A DNA stretch of 64,000 nucleotides from Lolium rigidum (lineage: Eukaryota > Streptophyta > Magnoliopsida > Poales > Poaceae), in NCBI RefSeq assembly GCF_022539505.1, contig NC_061510.1, positions 393,248,249 to 393,312,248 on the forward strand, read 5' to 3'. The position numbers were made by a program, and so were the translations under genes. Of the stretch, positions 34,431-46,025 are shown piece after piece; positions within the stretch are counted from its first letter, which is position 1; each line of letters starts with the position of its first letter. The notes beneath the pieces are model-generated. The model saw only the letters and a program-made list of their open reading frames with translations, did no database searches and was not told where the DNA came from.

Positions 34431-35863
34431 GCTTACCGATGTTTATGTTATCTTTCCTGCAAATACCCGTTGGGGTAAGGAAACGTTTGTACTTCTACTA
34501 TGATCTAGATTCTTTTGGCAGGCCGACGAATACAAATAGAAAATACCGGCTTACTAAATGGAATATTGTTTGTCGACCCAAGGATCAAGGGGCTTAGGTA
34601 TTGAAGTTCTTGAGATCAAAAATAGATGTTTATTGAGCAAGTGACTTTTAAACTTCTTAATGAGGTCATCGGGGTGTGGCAGCAGTTACTACATAACAAA
34701 TACCTAAGACAGAAAACATTGTCGGAGGTTCAAGCGAAACCGTCCGATTCTCCATTCCGGAAAGGTCTGATGGATGTCAAACAGGAGTTCTTTTCCAGGG
34801 GTTTTTTCAAAGTGGGTAATGGATTGCATACCCGCTTCTGGGAAGATACCTGGTTAGGCAAGACTCCTTTGGCTCAACAATATCCTTCGTTATATAATAT
34901 TGTTCATCATAAGAATGTCACCGTTGCATAGGTATTAGGCCATTCACCGCTGAATATTACATTTAGAAGAGTGTTAAATGATAATAAATGGACTATGTGG
35001 TTGCAATTATGTAGGAAACTAATGGCCGTGCATTTGAATAATGGGGAAGGTCGATTTATTTGGGAATTAACACCAAATGGTTTGTTTATAGTGAAGTCGA
35101 TGTATGAAAATCTTATGTGTGACCATACCCCCTTTCTTAGAAAATATCTATGGAAGGTTAAAATTCCGCTAAAAATTAAGATTTTTATGTGGTTCTTGAG
35201 TAATAAGGTGTTATTAACTAAGGACAACCTAGCTAAACGTCATTGGAATGGGTGTACAAAATGTGTTTTCTGTGGGGAACAGGAGACCATCCAACACCTT
35301 TTTATTGAATGCCCTTTAGCTAAACTCTTATGGCGTACGGTTAATTTTACCTATGATCTTCCACCTCCCACCAATATTACTAATATGTTTGGTAATTGGT
35401 TAAATGGAGTAGATAGACAATCTAAAGCGTATATCCGGATTGGGGTTTCTGCTTTATGTTGGTCTTTTTGGAGGAGCAGGAATGATATAATTTTTAATAA
35501 AAAACCCTCTTTTCATTTCTTGCAGGTTATCCATATGGTTTCCCACTGGGTCCAGCTTTCGGCCCTGCTTTCTCCGGAGGGACAGCGGGATGCTATGGTT
35601 TCTGGATGCACACGTCTCCTGATGGTCGCTCAGGATATTTTGTGCCAGGCTGGTTGGCGATATACTAGAAGGCTATGTTGAGTGTCGTCTTAGTATGTTA
35701 CTCTTTCGATGGTTGATTATTGTATCAATCCTTGATGTTGATGTTGATGATTTGTAAAACTATGATATCTTGGATTTTTTCATAAAAGGCCGTGTGCATC
35801 ATCATGATGCAGAAGCCGGGGAATACCTCCATTTCGAACAAAAAAAACCTAGGAGACTCATGC
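34431..35863 (+). pseudogene. LINE-2: RT end and zf-RVT C-terminal domain, second copy
   Basis: Positions 34433-34668 repeat the LINE segment 27360-27604 with about 12% mismatch and lack the B insertion. The copy then continues to the ORF2 C-terminus. The frame at 34971-35681 contains WELTPNGLFIVKSMYENLM and CVFCGEQETIQHLFIECPLA, the zinc-binding RVT-associated domain (CxxC...HxxxxC). Frameshifts occur near 34670 and a stop near 34928. A short A-run at about 35840 may be the LINE tail. It is therefore a paralogous LINE joined to the truncated B LTR, or a rearranged part of the first. Confidence 0.8.
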
Positions 35864-35963
35864 NNNNNNNNNNNNNNNNNNNNNNNNNNNNNNNNNNNNN
35901 NNNNNNNNNNNNNNNNNNNNNNNNNNNNNNNNNNNNNNNNNNNNNNNNNNNNNNNNNNNNNNN
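35864..35963. other. Assembly gap (100 N)
   Basis: Exactly 100 N separate LINE sequence from an LTR fragment. This is a conventional scaffold gap of unknown true size. Order and orientation across it cannot be trusted from sequence alone. Frames crossing it are meaningless. Confidence 0.98.
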
Positions 35964-36529
35964 CTTTGCTCCGGTGCTCTATTAAAAGGAGTACCTTAAT
36001 TTCCAGTAGATTCCCTAGAGGCCCGGCTGCCACCGGCTGGTAGGACAAAAGATGTTGTACAAGTTTCTCATTGCGAGCACGTATGACTATATATGGAAAA
36101 CATGCCTACATGATTAATGATCTTGATGTTCTGTCTTAATGCTATTTCAATCCTATCAATTGCCCAACTGTAATTTGTTCACCCAACACTTGTTATTGGA
36201 GAGTTACCACTAGTGTAGATAGCTGGGAACCCCGGTCCATCTCTCATCATCATATACTCATTTCTACATGACATTGGAAGTAGTATCAACTATTTTCTGG
36301 TGCCATTGCTCTCATATTACTGCTACTGCTACTGTGTTACTGTTACTATTGCTCTCATATCACTGCTACTTTCACATCACCCCTGTTACTAGTGCTTTTC
36401 CAGGTGCAGCTGAATTGACAACTCAGTTGTTAAGATAAGTATTCTTTACCTCCCCTTGTGTCGAATCAATAAATTTGGGTTTTACTTCCCTCGAAGACTG
36501 TTGCGATCCCCTATACTTGTGGGTTTCAG
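35964..36529 (+). mobile_element. B-family LTR, 3' part only
   Basis: It matches the last roughly 555 bases of the element B LTR (28530-29085) and ends GTGGGTTTCA. Element D interior follows directly, without a PBS. It is the end of a solo LTR or of a 3' LTR inserted in D; the rest lies in the gap. Confidence 0.85.
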
Positions 36530-37708
36530 GTAACTCTATGTCGCCTGTACAAAGGTCCAAGGAGATAGATCGCATTTGATTTCTCGTTTTTGATAGATCT
36601 CAACTTAGGACATCCATACCGGGACAACATAAACAACGGATAATGGACTCCTCTTTTAATGCTTAAGCATTCAACAACAGATAATATTCTCATAAGAGAT
36701 TGAGGATTAATGTCCAAACTGAAACTTCCACCATGATTCATGGCTTTAGTTAGCGGTCCAATGTTCTTCTCTAACAATATGCATACTCAAACCATTTGAT
36801 CATGATAAATCACCCTTACTTCAGACAAGACGAACATGCATAGCAACTCACATGATATTCAACAAAGGTGAAATAGTTGATGGCGTCCCCAGAAACATGG
36901 TTACCGCTCAACAAGCAACTTATAAGAAATAAGATACATAAGCTACATATTCAATACCACAATAGTTTTTAAGGCTATTTTCCCATGAGCTATATATTGC
37001 AAAGACAAAGAATGAAGTTTTAAAGGTAGCACTCAAGTAATTTACTTTGGAATGGCAGAGAAATACCACGTAGTAGGTAGGTATGGTGGACACAAATGGC
37101 ATAGTTTTTGGCTCAAGGATTTGGATGCACGAGAAGTATTCCCTCTCAATACAAGGCTTTGGCTAGCAAGGTTGTTTGAAGCAAACACAAGTATGAACCG
37201 GTACAACAAAACTTACATAAGAACATATTGCAAGCATTATAAGACTCTACACCTGTCTTCCTTGTTGTTCAAACACCTCACCAGAAAATATCTAGACTTT
37301 AGAGAGACCAATCATGCAAACCAAATTTCAACAAGCTCTATGGTAGTTCTTCATTAATAGGTACAAAGTACATGATGCAAGAGCTTAAACATGATCTATT
37401 TGAGCACAACAATACCACGTGATAAGCGTGGTATGCAAAAATATTTGAGCACAACAATTGCCAAGTATCAAATTATTCAAGACAATATACCAATTACCAC
37501 ATGAAGCATTTTCTGTTTCCAACCAAATAACAGTGAACGAAGCAGTTTCAACCTTCGCCATGAACATTAAAAGTAAAGCTAAGAACACCAGTGTTCATAT
37601 GAAACAGCGGAGCGTGTCTCTCTCCCACACAAAGAATGCTAGGATCCGACTTTATTCAAACAAAAACAAAAACAAAAACATTCAGACGCTCCAAGTAAAG
37701 CACATAAG
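36530..37708 (-). mobile_element. Element D interior, distal part (left of C)
   Basis: Non-coding minus-sense sequence, homologous in reverse to 40840-41965 of element C. It joins perfectly with 44123 onward when element C and one ATGTG copy are removed (CCGTCACAT-CTTATGTGC). It ends abruptly at 36530 against the B-family LTR fragment. No gene is seen. Confidence 0.85.
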
Positions 37709-37713
37709 ATGTG
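37709..37713. repeat. Target-site duplication of element C (left)
   Basis: ATGTG here and at 44118-44122 flanks element C exactly, showing an intact, single insertion event into element D. Confidence 0.93.
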
Positions 37714-39144
37714 TGATACGTCTCAAACGTATCTATAATTTCTTATTTTCCATGCTACTTTTATGATGATACTCACATGTTTTATACACACTTTATGTCA
37801 TTATTATGCATTTTCCGGCACTAACCTATTAACAAGATGCCGAAGTGCCAGTTCCTATTTTCTGCTGTTTTTGGTTTCAGAAATCCTACAAAGGAAATAT
37901 TCTCGGAATTGGACGAAATCAACCCCCAGTATCTTATTTTTCCCGGAAGCTTCCAGAGCACCGAAGAGGGGCCAGAGGGGAGCTAGGGGGGCCCCACCCC
38001 ACAAGGCGGCGCGGCCAAGGCGGGGGGCGCCCCCTATGGTCTGGTGGCCCCAGGACTCCCCCGAGGCTGCCCTACCGCCTATATAAAGCCTCCGTCGCGA
38101 AAACCCTATGACAATAAGCCACGATACGAGAAAAGTTCCAGAGCCGCCGCCATCGCGAAGCCAAGATTCGGGGGACATAAGTCTCTGTTCCGGCACGCCG
38201 CCGGGACGGGGAATTGCCCCCGGAAGGCATCTCCATCAACACCACCGCCATCTTCATCGACGCTGCTGTCTCCCATGATGAGGAGGGAGTAGTTCTCCCC
38301 CGGGGCTGAGGGCTCTACCGTAGCTATGTGGTTCATCTCTCTCTTTGTGATCTAGTTGAATATCATCTATGTGCTACTCTAGTGATGTTATTAAAGTAGT
38401 CTATTCCTCCTCCATGATGTAAAGTTGACAGTGTGTGCATCATGTAGTACTTGGTATAAGCTATGATTGTGATCACTTGTAGATTATGAAGTTAACTATT
38501 ACTATGATAGTATTGATGCGATCTATTCCCCCTTTCATAGCCTGACGGTGACGGTGTGCATGCTATGTTAGTACTCGGTCTAAATTGCAATGGTCTATAA
38601 TGCACTCTAAAGGTTACTTAAATATGAACTCCGAATGTTGTGGAGCTTGTTAACTCCGGCTTGAGGGAGCTCTTGTAGCCCTACACAATGAATGGTGTTT
38701 GTTATCCAACAAGAGAGTGTAGAGTAGTTTCAGTTATGTGATCAATGTTGAGAGTGTCCACTAGTGAAAGTAGGATCCCTAGGCCTTGTTTCCGAATATC
38801 GAATCTCCGTTTATTTACTGTTCTACTGCATGTTTACTTGCTGCCATATTTTATTCAGATTGTTATGACCACTCATATTCATCCATATCACTTGCATCTT
38901 ACTATCTCTTCGCCGAACTAGTGCACCTATACATCTGACAAGTGTATTAGGTGTGTTGGGGACACAAGAGACTTCTTGTATCGTGATTGCAGGGTTGCTT
39001 GAGAGGGATATCTTTGACCTCTACCTCCCCGAGTTCGATAAACCTTGGGTGATTCACTTAAGGGAAACTTGCTCGCTGTTCTACAAACCTCTGCTCTTGG
39101 AGGCCCAACACTGTCTACAGGAATAGAAGCGTGCGTAGACATCA
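37714..39144 (+). mobile_element. Element C 5' LTR
   Basis: The 1431-bp LTR starts TGATACGTCTCAAACG and ends GCGTAGACATCA. A TATATAAA box is at 38080-38087. Compared by eye with the 3' LTR there are about 25 differences, so insertion is relatively recent. PBS follows at 39156. Confidence 0.95.
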
Positions 39145-39155
39145 AGCTATTTTCA

Positions 39156-39173
39156 CGGCGCCGTTGCCGGGGA
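39156..39173 (+). other. Element C primer-binding site
   Basis: CGGCGCCGTTGCCGGGGA is the Athila-type PBS with the first base changed from T to C. A partial second copy (GCACCGTTGCCGG) follows at about 39222, suggesting duplication of the PBS region. Confidence 0.8.
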
Positions 39174-39312
39174 GGTAAGGTAAAAGGTATTCACATCCTC
39201 CGACTACTAAGCTATTTCCTAGCACCGTTGCCGGTGTGTGAGTGCTCGAAGCTATTTCCTTTAGATCCTGCAATTGCATCTTTTTGTTTCTTGTTTACAC
39301 TAGTTAGGCTTA

Positions 39313-40086
39313 ATGGAAAACAACAAAAATATTAGAGATCTTTATAGTATCTATCTTGAGTTAGGACATGAGGTGTTTGAAGAGAAAATTAAAAAACCTA
39401 TGGAACTTTATATGCATGATAATTCCAATGTTATTAGTATGAATGCTTTGAACACCATTGTTGCTAATGCTATGGAAAATGCTAAGCTTGGGGAAGCTGG
39501 TTTTGATGAGCATGATATTTTTAGTCCCCCAAGTTTTGAGGAGAAAATTTTCTTTGATGATACTTTGCCTCCCATTTATGATGATTATAATGATAGTGGT
39601 ATTTTGGTTCCACCTACTATGGAGGATAAAGTTTATTATGATTATACTATGCCTCCTATATTTGATGATGAGAATAATAATGATAGCTACTTTGTTGAAT
39701 TTGCTCCCACCACAATTAATAAGAATGACTATGCTTATGTTGGGAGTAGTAATTATTTTATGCATGAGACTCATGATAAGAATGCTTTATGTGATAGTTA
39801 TATTGTTGAGTTTGTTCATGATGCTACTGGAAATTATTATGAGAGAGGAAAATATGGTTGTAGAAATTTTCATGGTACTAAAACACCTCTCTACATGCTG
39901 AAAATTTTGAAGTTACTCGTGTTTTATCTTCCTATGCTTGTCACTTTGCTCCTCATGAATTTATTTGTGTACAAGATTCCTTTTCATAGGAAGTGGGTTA
40001 GACTTAAAAGTGTTTCACACTTGCTTTTGATGCTCTCTTTTGCTTCAACTCCTATTTCTTGTGAGTGCATCATTAAAAATTACTGA
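39313..40086 (+). CDS. Element C short membrane protein (257 aa), shares C-terminal module with B and E
   Basis: An intact ORF from ATG 39313 to TGA at 40086 encodes 257 residues. Residues 1-60 are unlike the B/E protein. Residues 66-130 are acidic with two related units (SFEEKIFFDDTLPPIYDD and TMEDKVYYDYTMPPIFDD). From residue 160 it matches B and E: CDSYIVEFVHDATGNYYERG, a GTKTPLYMLKILKL segment, one hydrophobic span at about residues 198-222 and a basic HRKWVRLK after it. The last 25 residues differ because a T-run is one base shorter than in E. No signal peptide is apparent. No known family is recognised; an envelope-like or membrane-anchor role is only a guess. It sits right after the leader, where gag would be expected. 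Confidence 0.7.
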   Translation: MENNKNIRDLYSIYLELGHEVFEEKIKKPMELYMHDNSNVISMNALNTIVANAMENAKLGEAGFDEHDIFSPPSFEEKIFFDDTLPPIYDDYNDSGILVPPTMEDKVYYDYTMPPIFDDENNNDSYFVEFAPTTINKNDYAYVGSSNYFMHETHDKNALCDSYIVEFVHDATGNYYERGKYGCRNFHGTKTPLYMLKILKLLVFYLPMLVTLLLMNLFVYKIPFHRKWVRLKSVSHLLLMLSFASTPISCECIIKNY

Positions 40087-42672
40087 GCCCATCTTAATGG
40101 CTATAAAGAAAGCACTTCTTGGGAGATAGCCCATGTATTATTTTCCTACAGCAATTTTGTTTTATATTTGAGTCTTGGAAGTTGTTACTACTGTAGCAAC
40201 CTCTCCTTATCTTTATTTTATTGCATTGTTGTGCCAACTAAAGTCTTTGATAGTAAGGTTGATACTAGAATTGGATTACTGCGCAGAAACAGATTTCTTG
40301 CTGTCACGAAATTTAGCAGCCCCGTCTGTAGGTAACTCAGAAAAATCTGCCAATTTACGTGCGTGATCCGCAGATATGTACGCAAATTTCATTCAATTTG
40401 AGATTTTTCATCTGAGCAAGTTAAGTGCCCCTGAAAAATTCGTCTTTACGGACTGTTCTGTTTTGACAGATTCTGCCTTTTATTTCGCATTGCCTCTTTT
40501 GCTATGTTGAATGGATTTCTTTGTTCCATTAACTTCCAGTAGCTTTGTGCAATGTCCAGAAGTGTTAAGAATGCTTATGTCACCTCTGAATATGTGAATT
40601 TTTGATTCTGCACTAACCCTCTAATGAGTTTGTTTTGAGTTTTGTGTGGAGGAAGTTTTCAAGGATCAAGAGAGGAGGATGATACAATATGATCAAGAAG
40701 AGTGAAAAGTCTAAGCTTGGGGATGCCCCCGTGGTTCATCCCTGCATATTTCAAGAAGACTCAAGCATCTAAGCTTGGGGATGCCCAAGGCATCCCCTTG
40801 TTCATCAACAACTTATCAGGTCACCTCTAGTGAAACTATATTTTTATTCCGTCACATCTTATGTGCTTTACTTGGAGCGTCTGTATATTTTTGTTTGAAT
40901 AAAATCGGATCCTAGCATTCTTTGTTTGGGAGAGAGACACGCTCCACTCGTTCATATGAACATTGGTGTTCTTAGCTTTACTCTTAATGTTCATGGCGAA
41001 AGTTGAAACTGCTTCGTTCATTATTATATGGTTGGAAACAGAAAATGCCCCATGTGGTAATTGGTATATTGTCTTGAATAATTTGATACTTGGCAATTGT
41101 TTTGCTCAATAGATCATGTTTAAGCTCTTGCATCATGTACTTTGCACCTATTAATGAAGAACTACCATAGATCTTGTTGAAATTTGGTTTGCATGATTGG
41201 TCTCTCTAAAGTCTAGATATTTTCTGGTGAAGTGTTTGAACAACAATGAGACAGTGTAGAGTCTTGTAATGCTTGCAATATGTTCTTATGTAAGTTTTGC
41301 TATACCGGTTCATACTTGTGTTTGCTTCAAACAACCTTGCTAGCCAAATCCTTGTATTGAGAGGGATTACTTCTCGTGCATCCAAATCCTTGAGCCAAAA
41401 ACTATGCCATTTGTGTCCACCATACCTACCTACTACATGGTATTTCTCTGCCATTCCAAAGTAAATTACTTGAGTGCTACCTTTAAAATTCTATTCTTTG
41501 TCTTTGCAATATATAGCTCATGGGAAAATAGCCTTAAAAACTATTGTGGTATTGAATATGTAGCTATGTGTCTTATTTCTTATAAGTTGCTTGTTGAGCG
41601 GTAACCATGTTTCTGGGGACGCCATCAACTATTACACCTTTGTTGAATATCATGTGAGTTGCTATGCATGTTCGTCTTGTCTCGAAGTAAGGGTGATTTA
41701 TCATGATCAAACGGTTTGAGTATGCATATTGTTAGAGAAGAACATTGGGCCGCTAACTAAAGCCATGAATCATGGTGGAAGTTTCGAGCTTTGGACATCA
41801 ATCCTCAATCTCTTATGAGTATATTATCTGTTGTTGAATGCTTATGCATTAAAGAGGAGTCCATTATCTGTTTTCTATGTTGTCCCGGTATGGATGTCCT
41901 AAGTTGAGATCTATCAAAAACGAGAAATCAAATGCGATCTATCTCCTTGGACCTTTGTACAGGCGACATAGAGGTACCCCTTGGTGACACTTGGTTGAAA
42001 CATATGTTATGCAATGATAATCCATGTAAATCCGAGCTAATTAGGACAAGGTGCGAGCACTATTGGTATTCTATGCATGAGGCTTGCAACTTATAGGATG
42101 TCTTATGCATAACACATATGAAGTATTACTACCGTTGACAAAATTGTTTCTATGTTTTCAAAATAAAAGCTCTAGCACAAAAATAGTAATCCATGCTTCC
42201 CTCTGGCGAAGGGCCATTCTTTTACTTTATGTTGAGTCGGTTTACCTACTTCTTTCTATCTTAGAAGCAAACACTTGTGTCAACTCGTGTGCATTGATTC
42301 TTACATGTTTACCTATTGCACTTGTTATATTGCTTTATGATGACAACTATCCATGAGATATACATGTTACAAGTTGAAAGCAATTGCTGAAACTTAATCA
42401 TCCTTTGTGTTGCTTCAAAACCTTCTACTAAGAATTTATTGCTTTATGAGTTAACTCCTATGCAAGTCTTATTGATGCTTGTCTTGAAAGTACTACTCTT
42501 GAAAAGTCTTTGCTATATGATTCAGTTGTTTAGTCATTATCTTTACCATTGCTTCGAATCACTTCATTCATTTCATATGCTTTACAATAGTATTGATCAA
42601 GATTATGTTAGTAGCATGTCACTTCAAAAATTATCCTTGTTATCGTTTACTACTCGAGGGCGAGTAGGAACT
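40087..42672 (+). mobile_element. Element C 3' non-coding region
   Basis: About 2.6 kb with no convincing gene. It carries internal PPT copies at 40713-40726 and 40771-40784 with the GGGGATGCCCAAGGCATCCCC palindrome. The segment 40840-41965 is the inverted homologue of element D 36530-37708. The structured-RNA units seen in B and E are absent. Confidence 0.8.
40713..40784 (+). other. Two internal PPT-like motifs in element C
   Basis: AAGCTTGGGGATGC at 40713-40726 and 40771-40784, about 1.9 kb upstream of the true PPT and at the same relative position as in B, D and E. Confidence 0.7.
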
Positions 42673-42686
42673 AAGCTTGGGGATGC
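42673..42686 (+). other. Element C polypurine tract
   Basis: AAGCTTGGGGATGC followed by one T and the 3' LTR TGATACGTCTC. Confidence 0.85.
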
Positions 42687-42687
42687 T

Positions 42688-44117
42688 TGATACGTCTCAA
42701 ACGTATCTATAATTTATTATGTTCCATGCTACTTTTATGATGATAGTCACATGTTTTATACACACTTTATGTCATTAATATGCACTTTCCGGCACTAACC
42801 TATTAACAAGATGCCGAAGTGCCAGTTCCTATTTTCTGCTGTTTTTGGTTTCAGAAATCCTACAAAGGAAATATTCTCGGAATTGGACGAAATCAACGCC
42901 CAGTATCTTATTTTTCCCGGAAGCTTCCAGAGCACCGAAGAGGGGCCAGAGGGGAGCCAGGGGCCCACCCCACAAGGCGGCGTGGCCAAGGGGGGGCGTG
43001 CCCCCCTATGGTCTGGTGGCCCCAGGACTCCCCCGAGGCTGCCCTTCCTCCTATATAAAGCCTCCGTCGCGAAAACCCTATGACAATAAGCCACGATACG
43101 AGAAAAGTTCCAGAGCCGCCGCCATCGCGAAGCCAAGATTCGGGGGACAGAAGTCTCTGTTCCGGAACGCCGCCGGGACGGGGAATTGCCCCCGGAAGGC
43201 ATCTCCATCAACACCACCGCCATCTTCATCGACGCTGTTGTCTCCCATGATGAGGAGGGAGTAGTTCTCCCCCGGGGCTGAGGGCTCTACCGTAGCTATG
43301 TGGTTCATCTCTCTCTCTTTGTGATCTAGTTGAATATCATCTATGTGCTACTCTAGTGATGTTATTAAAGTAGTCTATTCCTCCTCCATGATGTAAAGTT
43401 GACAGTGTGTGCATCATGTAGTACTTGGTATAAGCTATGATTGTGATCTCTTGTAGATTATTAAGTTAACTATTACTATGATAGTATTGATGCGATCTAT
43501 TCCCCCTTTCATAGCCTGACGGTGACGGTGTGCATGCTATGTTAGTACTCGGTCTAAATTGCAATGGTCTATCATGCACTCTAAAGGTTACTTAAATATG
43601 AACTCCGAATGTTGTGGAGCTTGTTAACTCCGGCTTGAGGGAGCTCTTGTAGCCCTACACAATGAATGGTGTTTGTTATCCAACAAGAGAGTGTAGAGTA
43701 GTTTCGGTTATGTGATCAATGTTGAGAGTGTCCACTAGTGAAAGTAGGATCCCTAGGCCTTGTTTCCGAATATCGAATCTCCGTTTATTTACTGTTCTAC
43801 TGCATGTTTACTTGCTGCCATATTTTATTCAGATTGTTATTACCACTCATATTCATCCATATCACTTGCATCTTACTATCTCTTCGCCGAACTAGTGCAC
43901 CTATACATCTGACAAGTGTATTAGGTGTGTTGGGGACACAAGAGACTTCTTCTATCGTGATTGCATGGTTGCTTGAGAGGGATATCTTTGACCTCTACCT
44001 CCCTGAGTTCGATAAATCTTGGGTGATTCACTTAAGGGAAACTTGCTGCTGTTCTACAAACCTCTGCTCTTGGAGGCCCAACACTGTCTACAGGAATAGA
44101 AGCGTGCGTAGACATCA
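42688..44117 (+). mobile_element. Element C 3' LTR
   Basis: The 1430-bp LTR is paired with 37714-39144, has the same ends, and is followed by the TSD ATGTG (44118-44122). ORFs inside are not conserved between the two LTRs and are spurious. Confidence 0.95.
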
Positions 44118-44898
44118 ATGTGACGGAATAAAAATATAGTTTCACTAGAGGTGACCTGATAAGTTGTTGATGAAGAAGGGGATGCCTTGGGCATCCCCAA
44201 GCTTAGATGCTTGAGTCTTCTTGAAATATGCAGGGATGAACCACGGGGGCATCCCCAAGCTTAGAGTTTTCACTCTCCTTGATCCTATTGTATCATCCTC
44301 CTCTCTTGATCCTTGAAAACTTCCTCCACACCAAACTCAAAACAAACTCATTAGAGGGTTAGTGCATAATCAAAAATTCACATATTCAGAGGTGACTTAA
44401 TCATTCTTAACACTTTTGGACATTGCACAAAGCTACTGAAAGTTAATGGAACAAAGAAATCCATCCAACATAGCAAAACAGGCAATGCGAAATAAAAGGC
44501 AGAATCTTTCAAAATAGAATAGTCCGTAAAGACGAATTTTTCAGGGGCACTTACCTTGCTCAGATGAAAAAGCTCAAATTGAATGAAAGTTGCGTACATA
44601 TCTGAGGATCACGCACGTAAATTGGTAGATTTTCTGGGTTACCTACATACGGGGCTACTCAATTTCGTGACGAAGAAGAAATCGTTTCTGCGCGAGTAAT
44701 CCAATTCTAGTATCAACCTTACTATCAAAGACTTTACTTGGCACAACAATGCAATAAAATAAAGATAAGGAGAGGTTGCTACAGTAGTAACAACTTCCAA
44801 GACTCAAATATAAAACAAAAGTGTAGAAGTAAAATAATGGGTTGTCTCCCATAAGCGCTTTTCTTTAACGCCTTTCGGCTAGGCGCGTAAAGTGTAAA
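44118..44898 (-). mobile_element. Element D interior, proximal 3' non-coding part (right of C)
   Basis: Starts with the second TSD copy of C. In minus sense it follows the gag-protease stop and is homologous to the region after the membrane-protein stop in C and E. Internal PPT copies (reverse) are at 44191-44204 and 44249-44262. No gene. Confidence 0.82.
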
Positions 44899-45915
44899 TC
44901 AAGTATTATCAAGAGATGAAGCATCAACATCATAATTTGTTCTAATAATAGAATCATAAGGTAACTTCATTCTCTTTCTAGGGAAGTGTTCCATACCTTT
45001 CTTGAGAGGAAATTGATACTTAATATTCCCTTCCTTCATATCAATGATAGCACCAACAGTTCGAAGAAAAGGTCTTCCCAAAATAATGGGACAAGATGCA
45101 TTGCATTCAATATCCAAGACAACAAAATCAACGGGGACAAGGTTATTGTTAACCGTAATGCGAATATTATGAATCCTCCCCAAAGGTTTCTTCATAGAAT
45201 TATCAGCAAGATTAACATCCAAATAACAATTTTTCAATGGTGGCAAGTCAAGCATATCATAGATTTTCTTAGGCATAACAGAAATACTTGCACCAAGATC
45301 ACATAAAGCATTACAATCAAAATCATTGACCTTCATCTTAATGATGGGCTCCCAACCATCTTCTAACTTCCTAGGAATAGAAGTTTCAAGTTTTAATTTC
45401 TCTTCTCTAGCTTTTATGAGAGCATTTGTAATATGTTTCGTAAAGGCCAAATTTATAGCACTAGCATTAGGACTTCTAGCAAGTTTTTGTAAGAACTTAA
45501 TAACTTCAGAGATATGACAATCATCAAAATCTAAACCATTATGATATACAACAATGGGATCATTGTCCCCAATATTTTGAAAAATTTCAGCAGTTTTATC
45601 ACAAACAGTTTCAGCAGTTTTAGCAGTTTCAGGCAATTTTGTACGCTTTGCACTAGGAGTAGAAACATTGCCAACACCAATTATTTTACCATTGATAGTA
45701 GGAGGTTTAGCAACATGTGAAGCATCAACATTACTAGTGGTGGTAATAGTCCAAACTTTAGCTACATTGTTCTCTTTAGCTAGTTTTTCTTCTCTTTCCC
45801 ACCTAGCATGCAATTCAGCCATCAATCTAATATTTTCATTAATTCGAACTTGGATGGCGTTTGCTTTAGCAAATGACTTAATATCTTTATCTTTTCTTTA
45901 GGCATAACTTTCAAT
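44899..45915 (-). pseudogene. Element D gag C-terminus and aspartic protease (Athila type)
   Basis: The open minus frame 45825-44899 encodes about 308 residues. It includes LQKLARSPNASAINLAFTKH, a spacer, and a retropepsin-like domain with FDCNALCDLGASISVMPKKI and CPIILGRPFLRTVGAIIDMK. The active-site triplet is DLG followed by A, as commonly seen in Athila proteases instead of DSG/DTG. The frame ends at 44899 without RT, so the element is non-autonomous. The upstream join to gag is broken by stops and a frameshift at about 45900-46025. If functional it would process Gag; here it is probably dead. Confidence 0.8.
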
Positions 45916-46025
45916 TTTAAAAGATCAACATCAGCAGCAAGACTATCAACCTTAGAAGCAAGAATATCAATTTTACCAAGCTTTTCTTCAACAGATTTGT
46001 TAAAAGCAGTTTGTGTACTAAGAAA

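Noticed and set aside
35725..36048. ORFs crossing the N-run
   Set aside because: They are artefacts of translating N; no information is present.
39361..39774. 137-codon minus-strand ORF opposite the element C protein
   Set aside because: It is a shadow of the Asp/Asn-rich coding strand, giving Ile/Asn-rich low complexity.
44111..44122. Second independent insertion boundary at 44118
   Set aside because: The flank is fully explained by the ATGTG target-site duplication of element C in element D.
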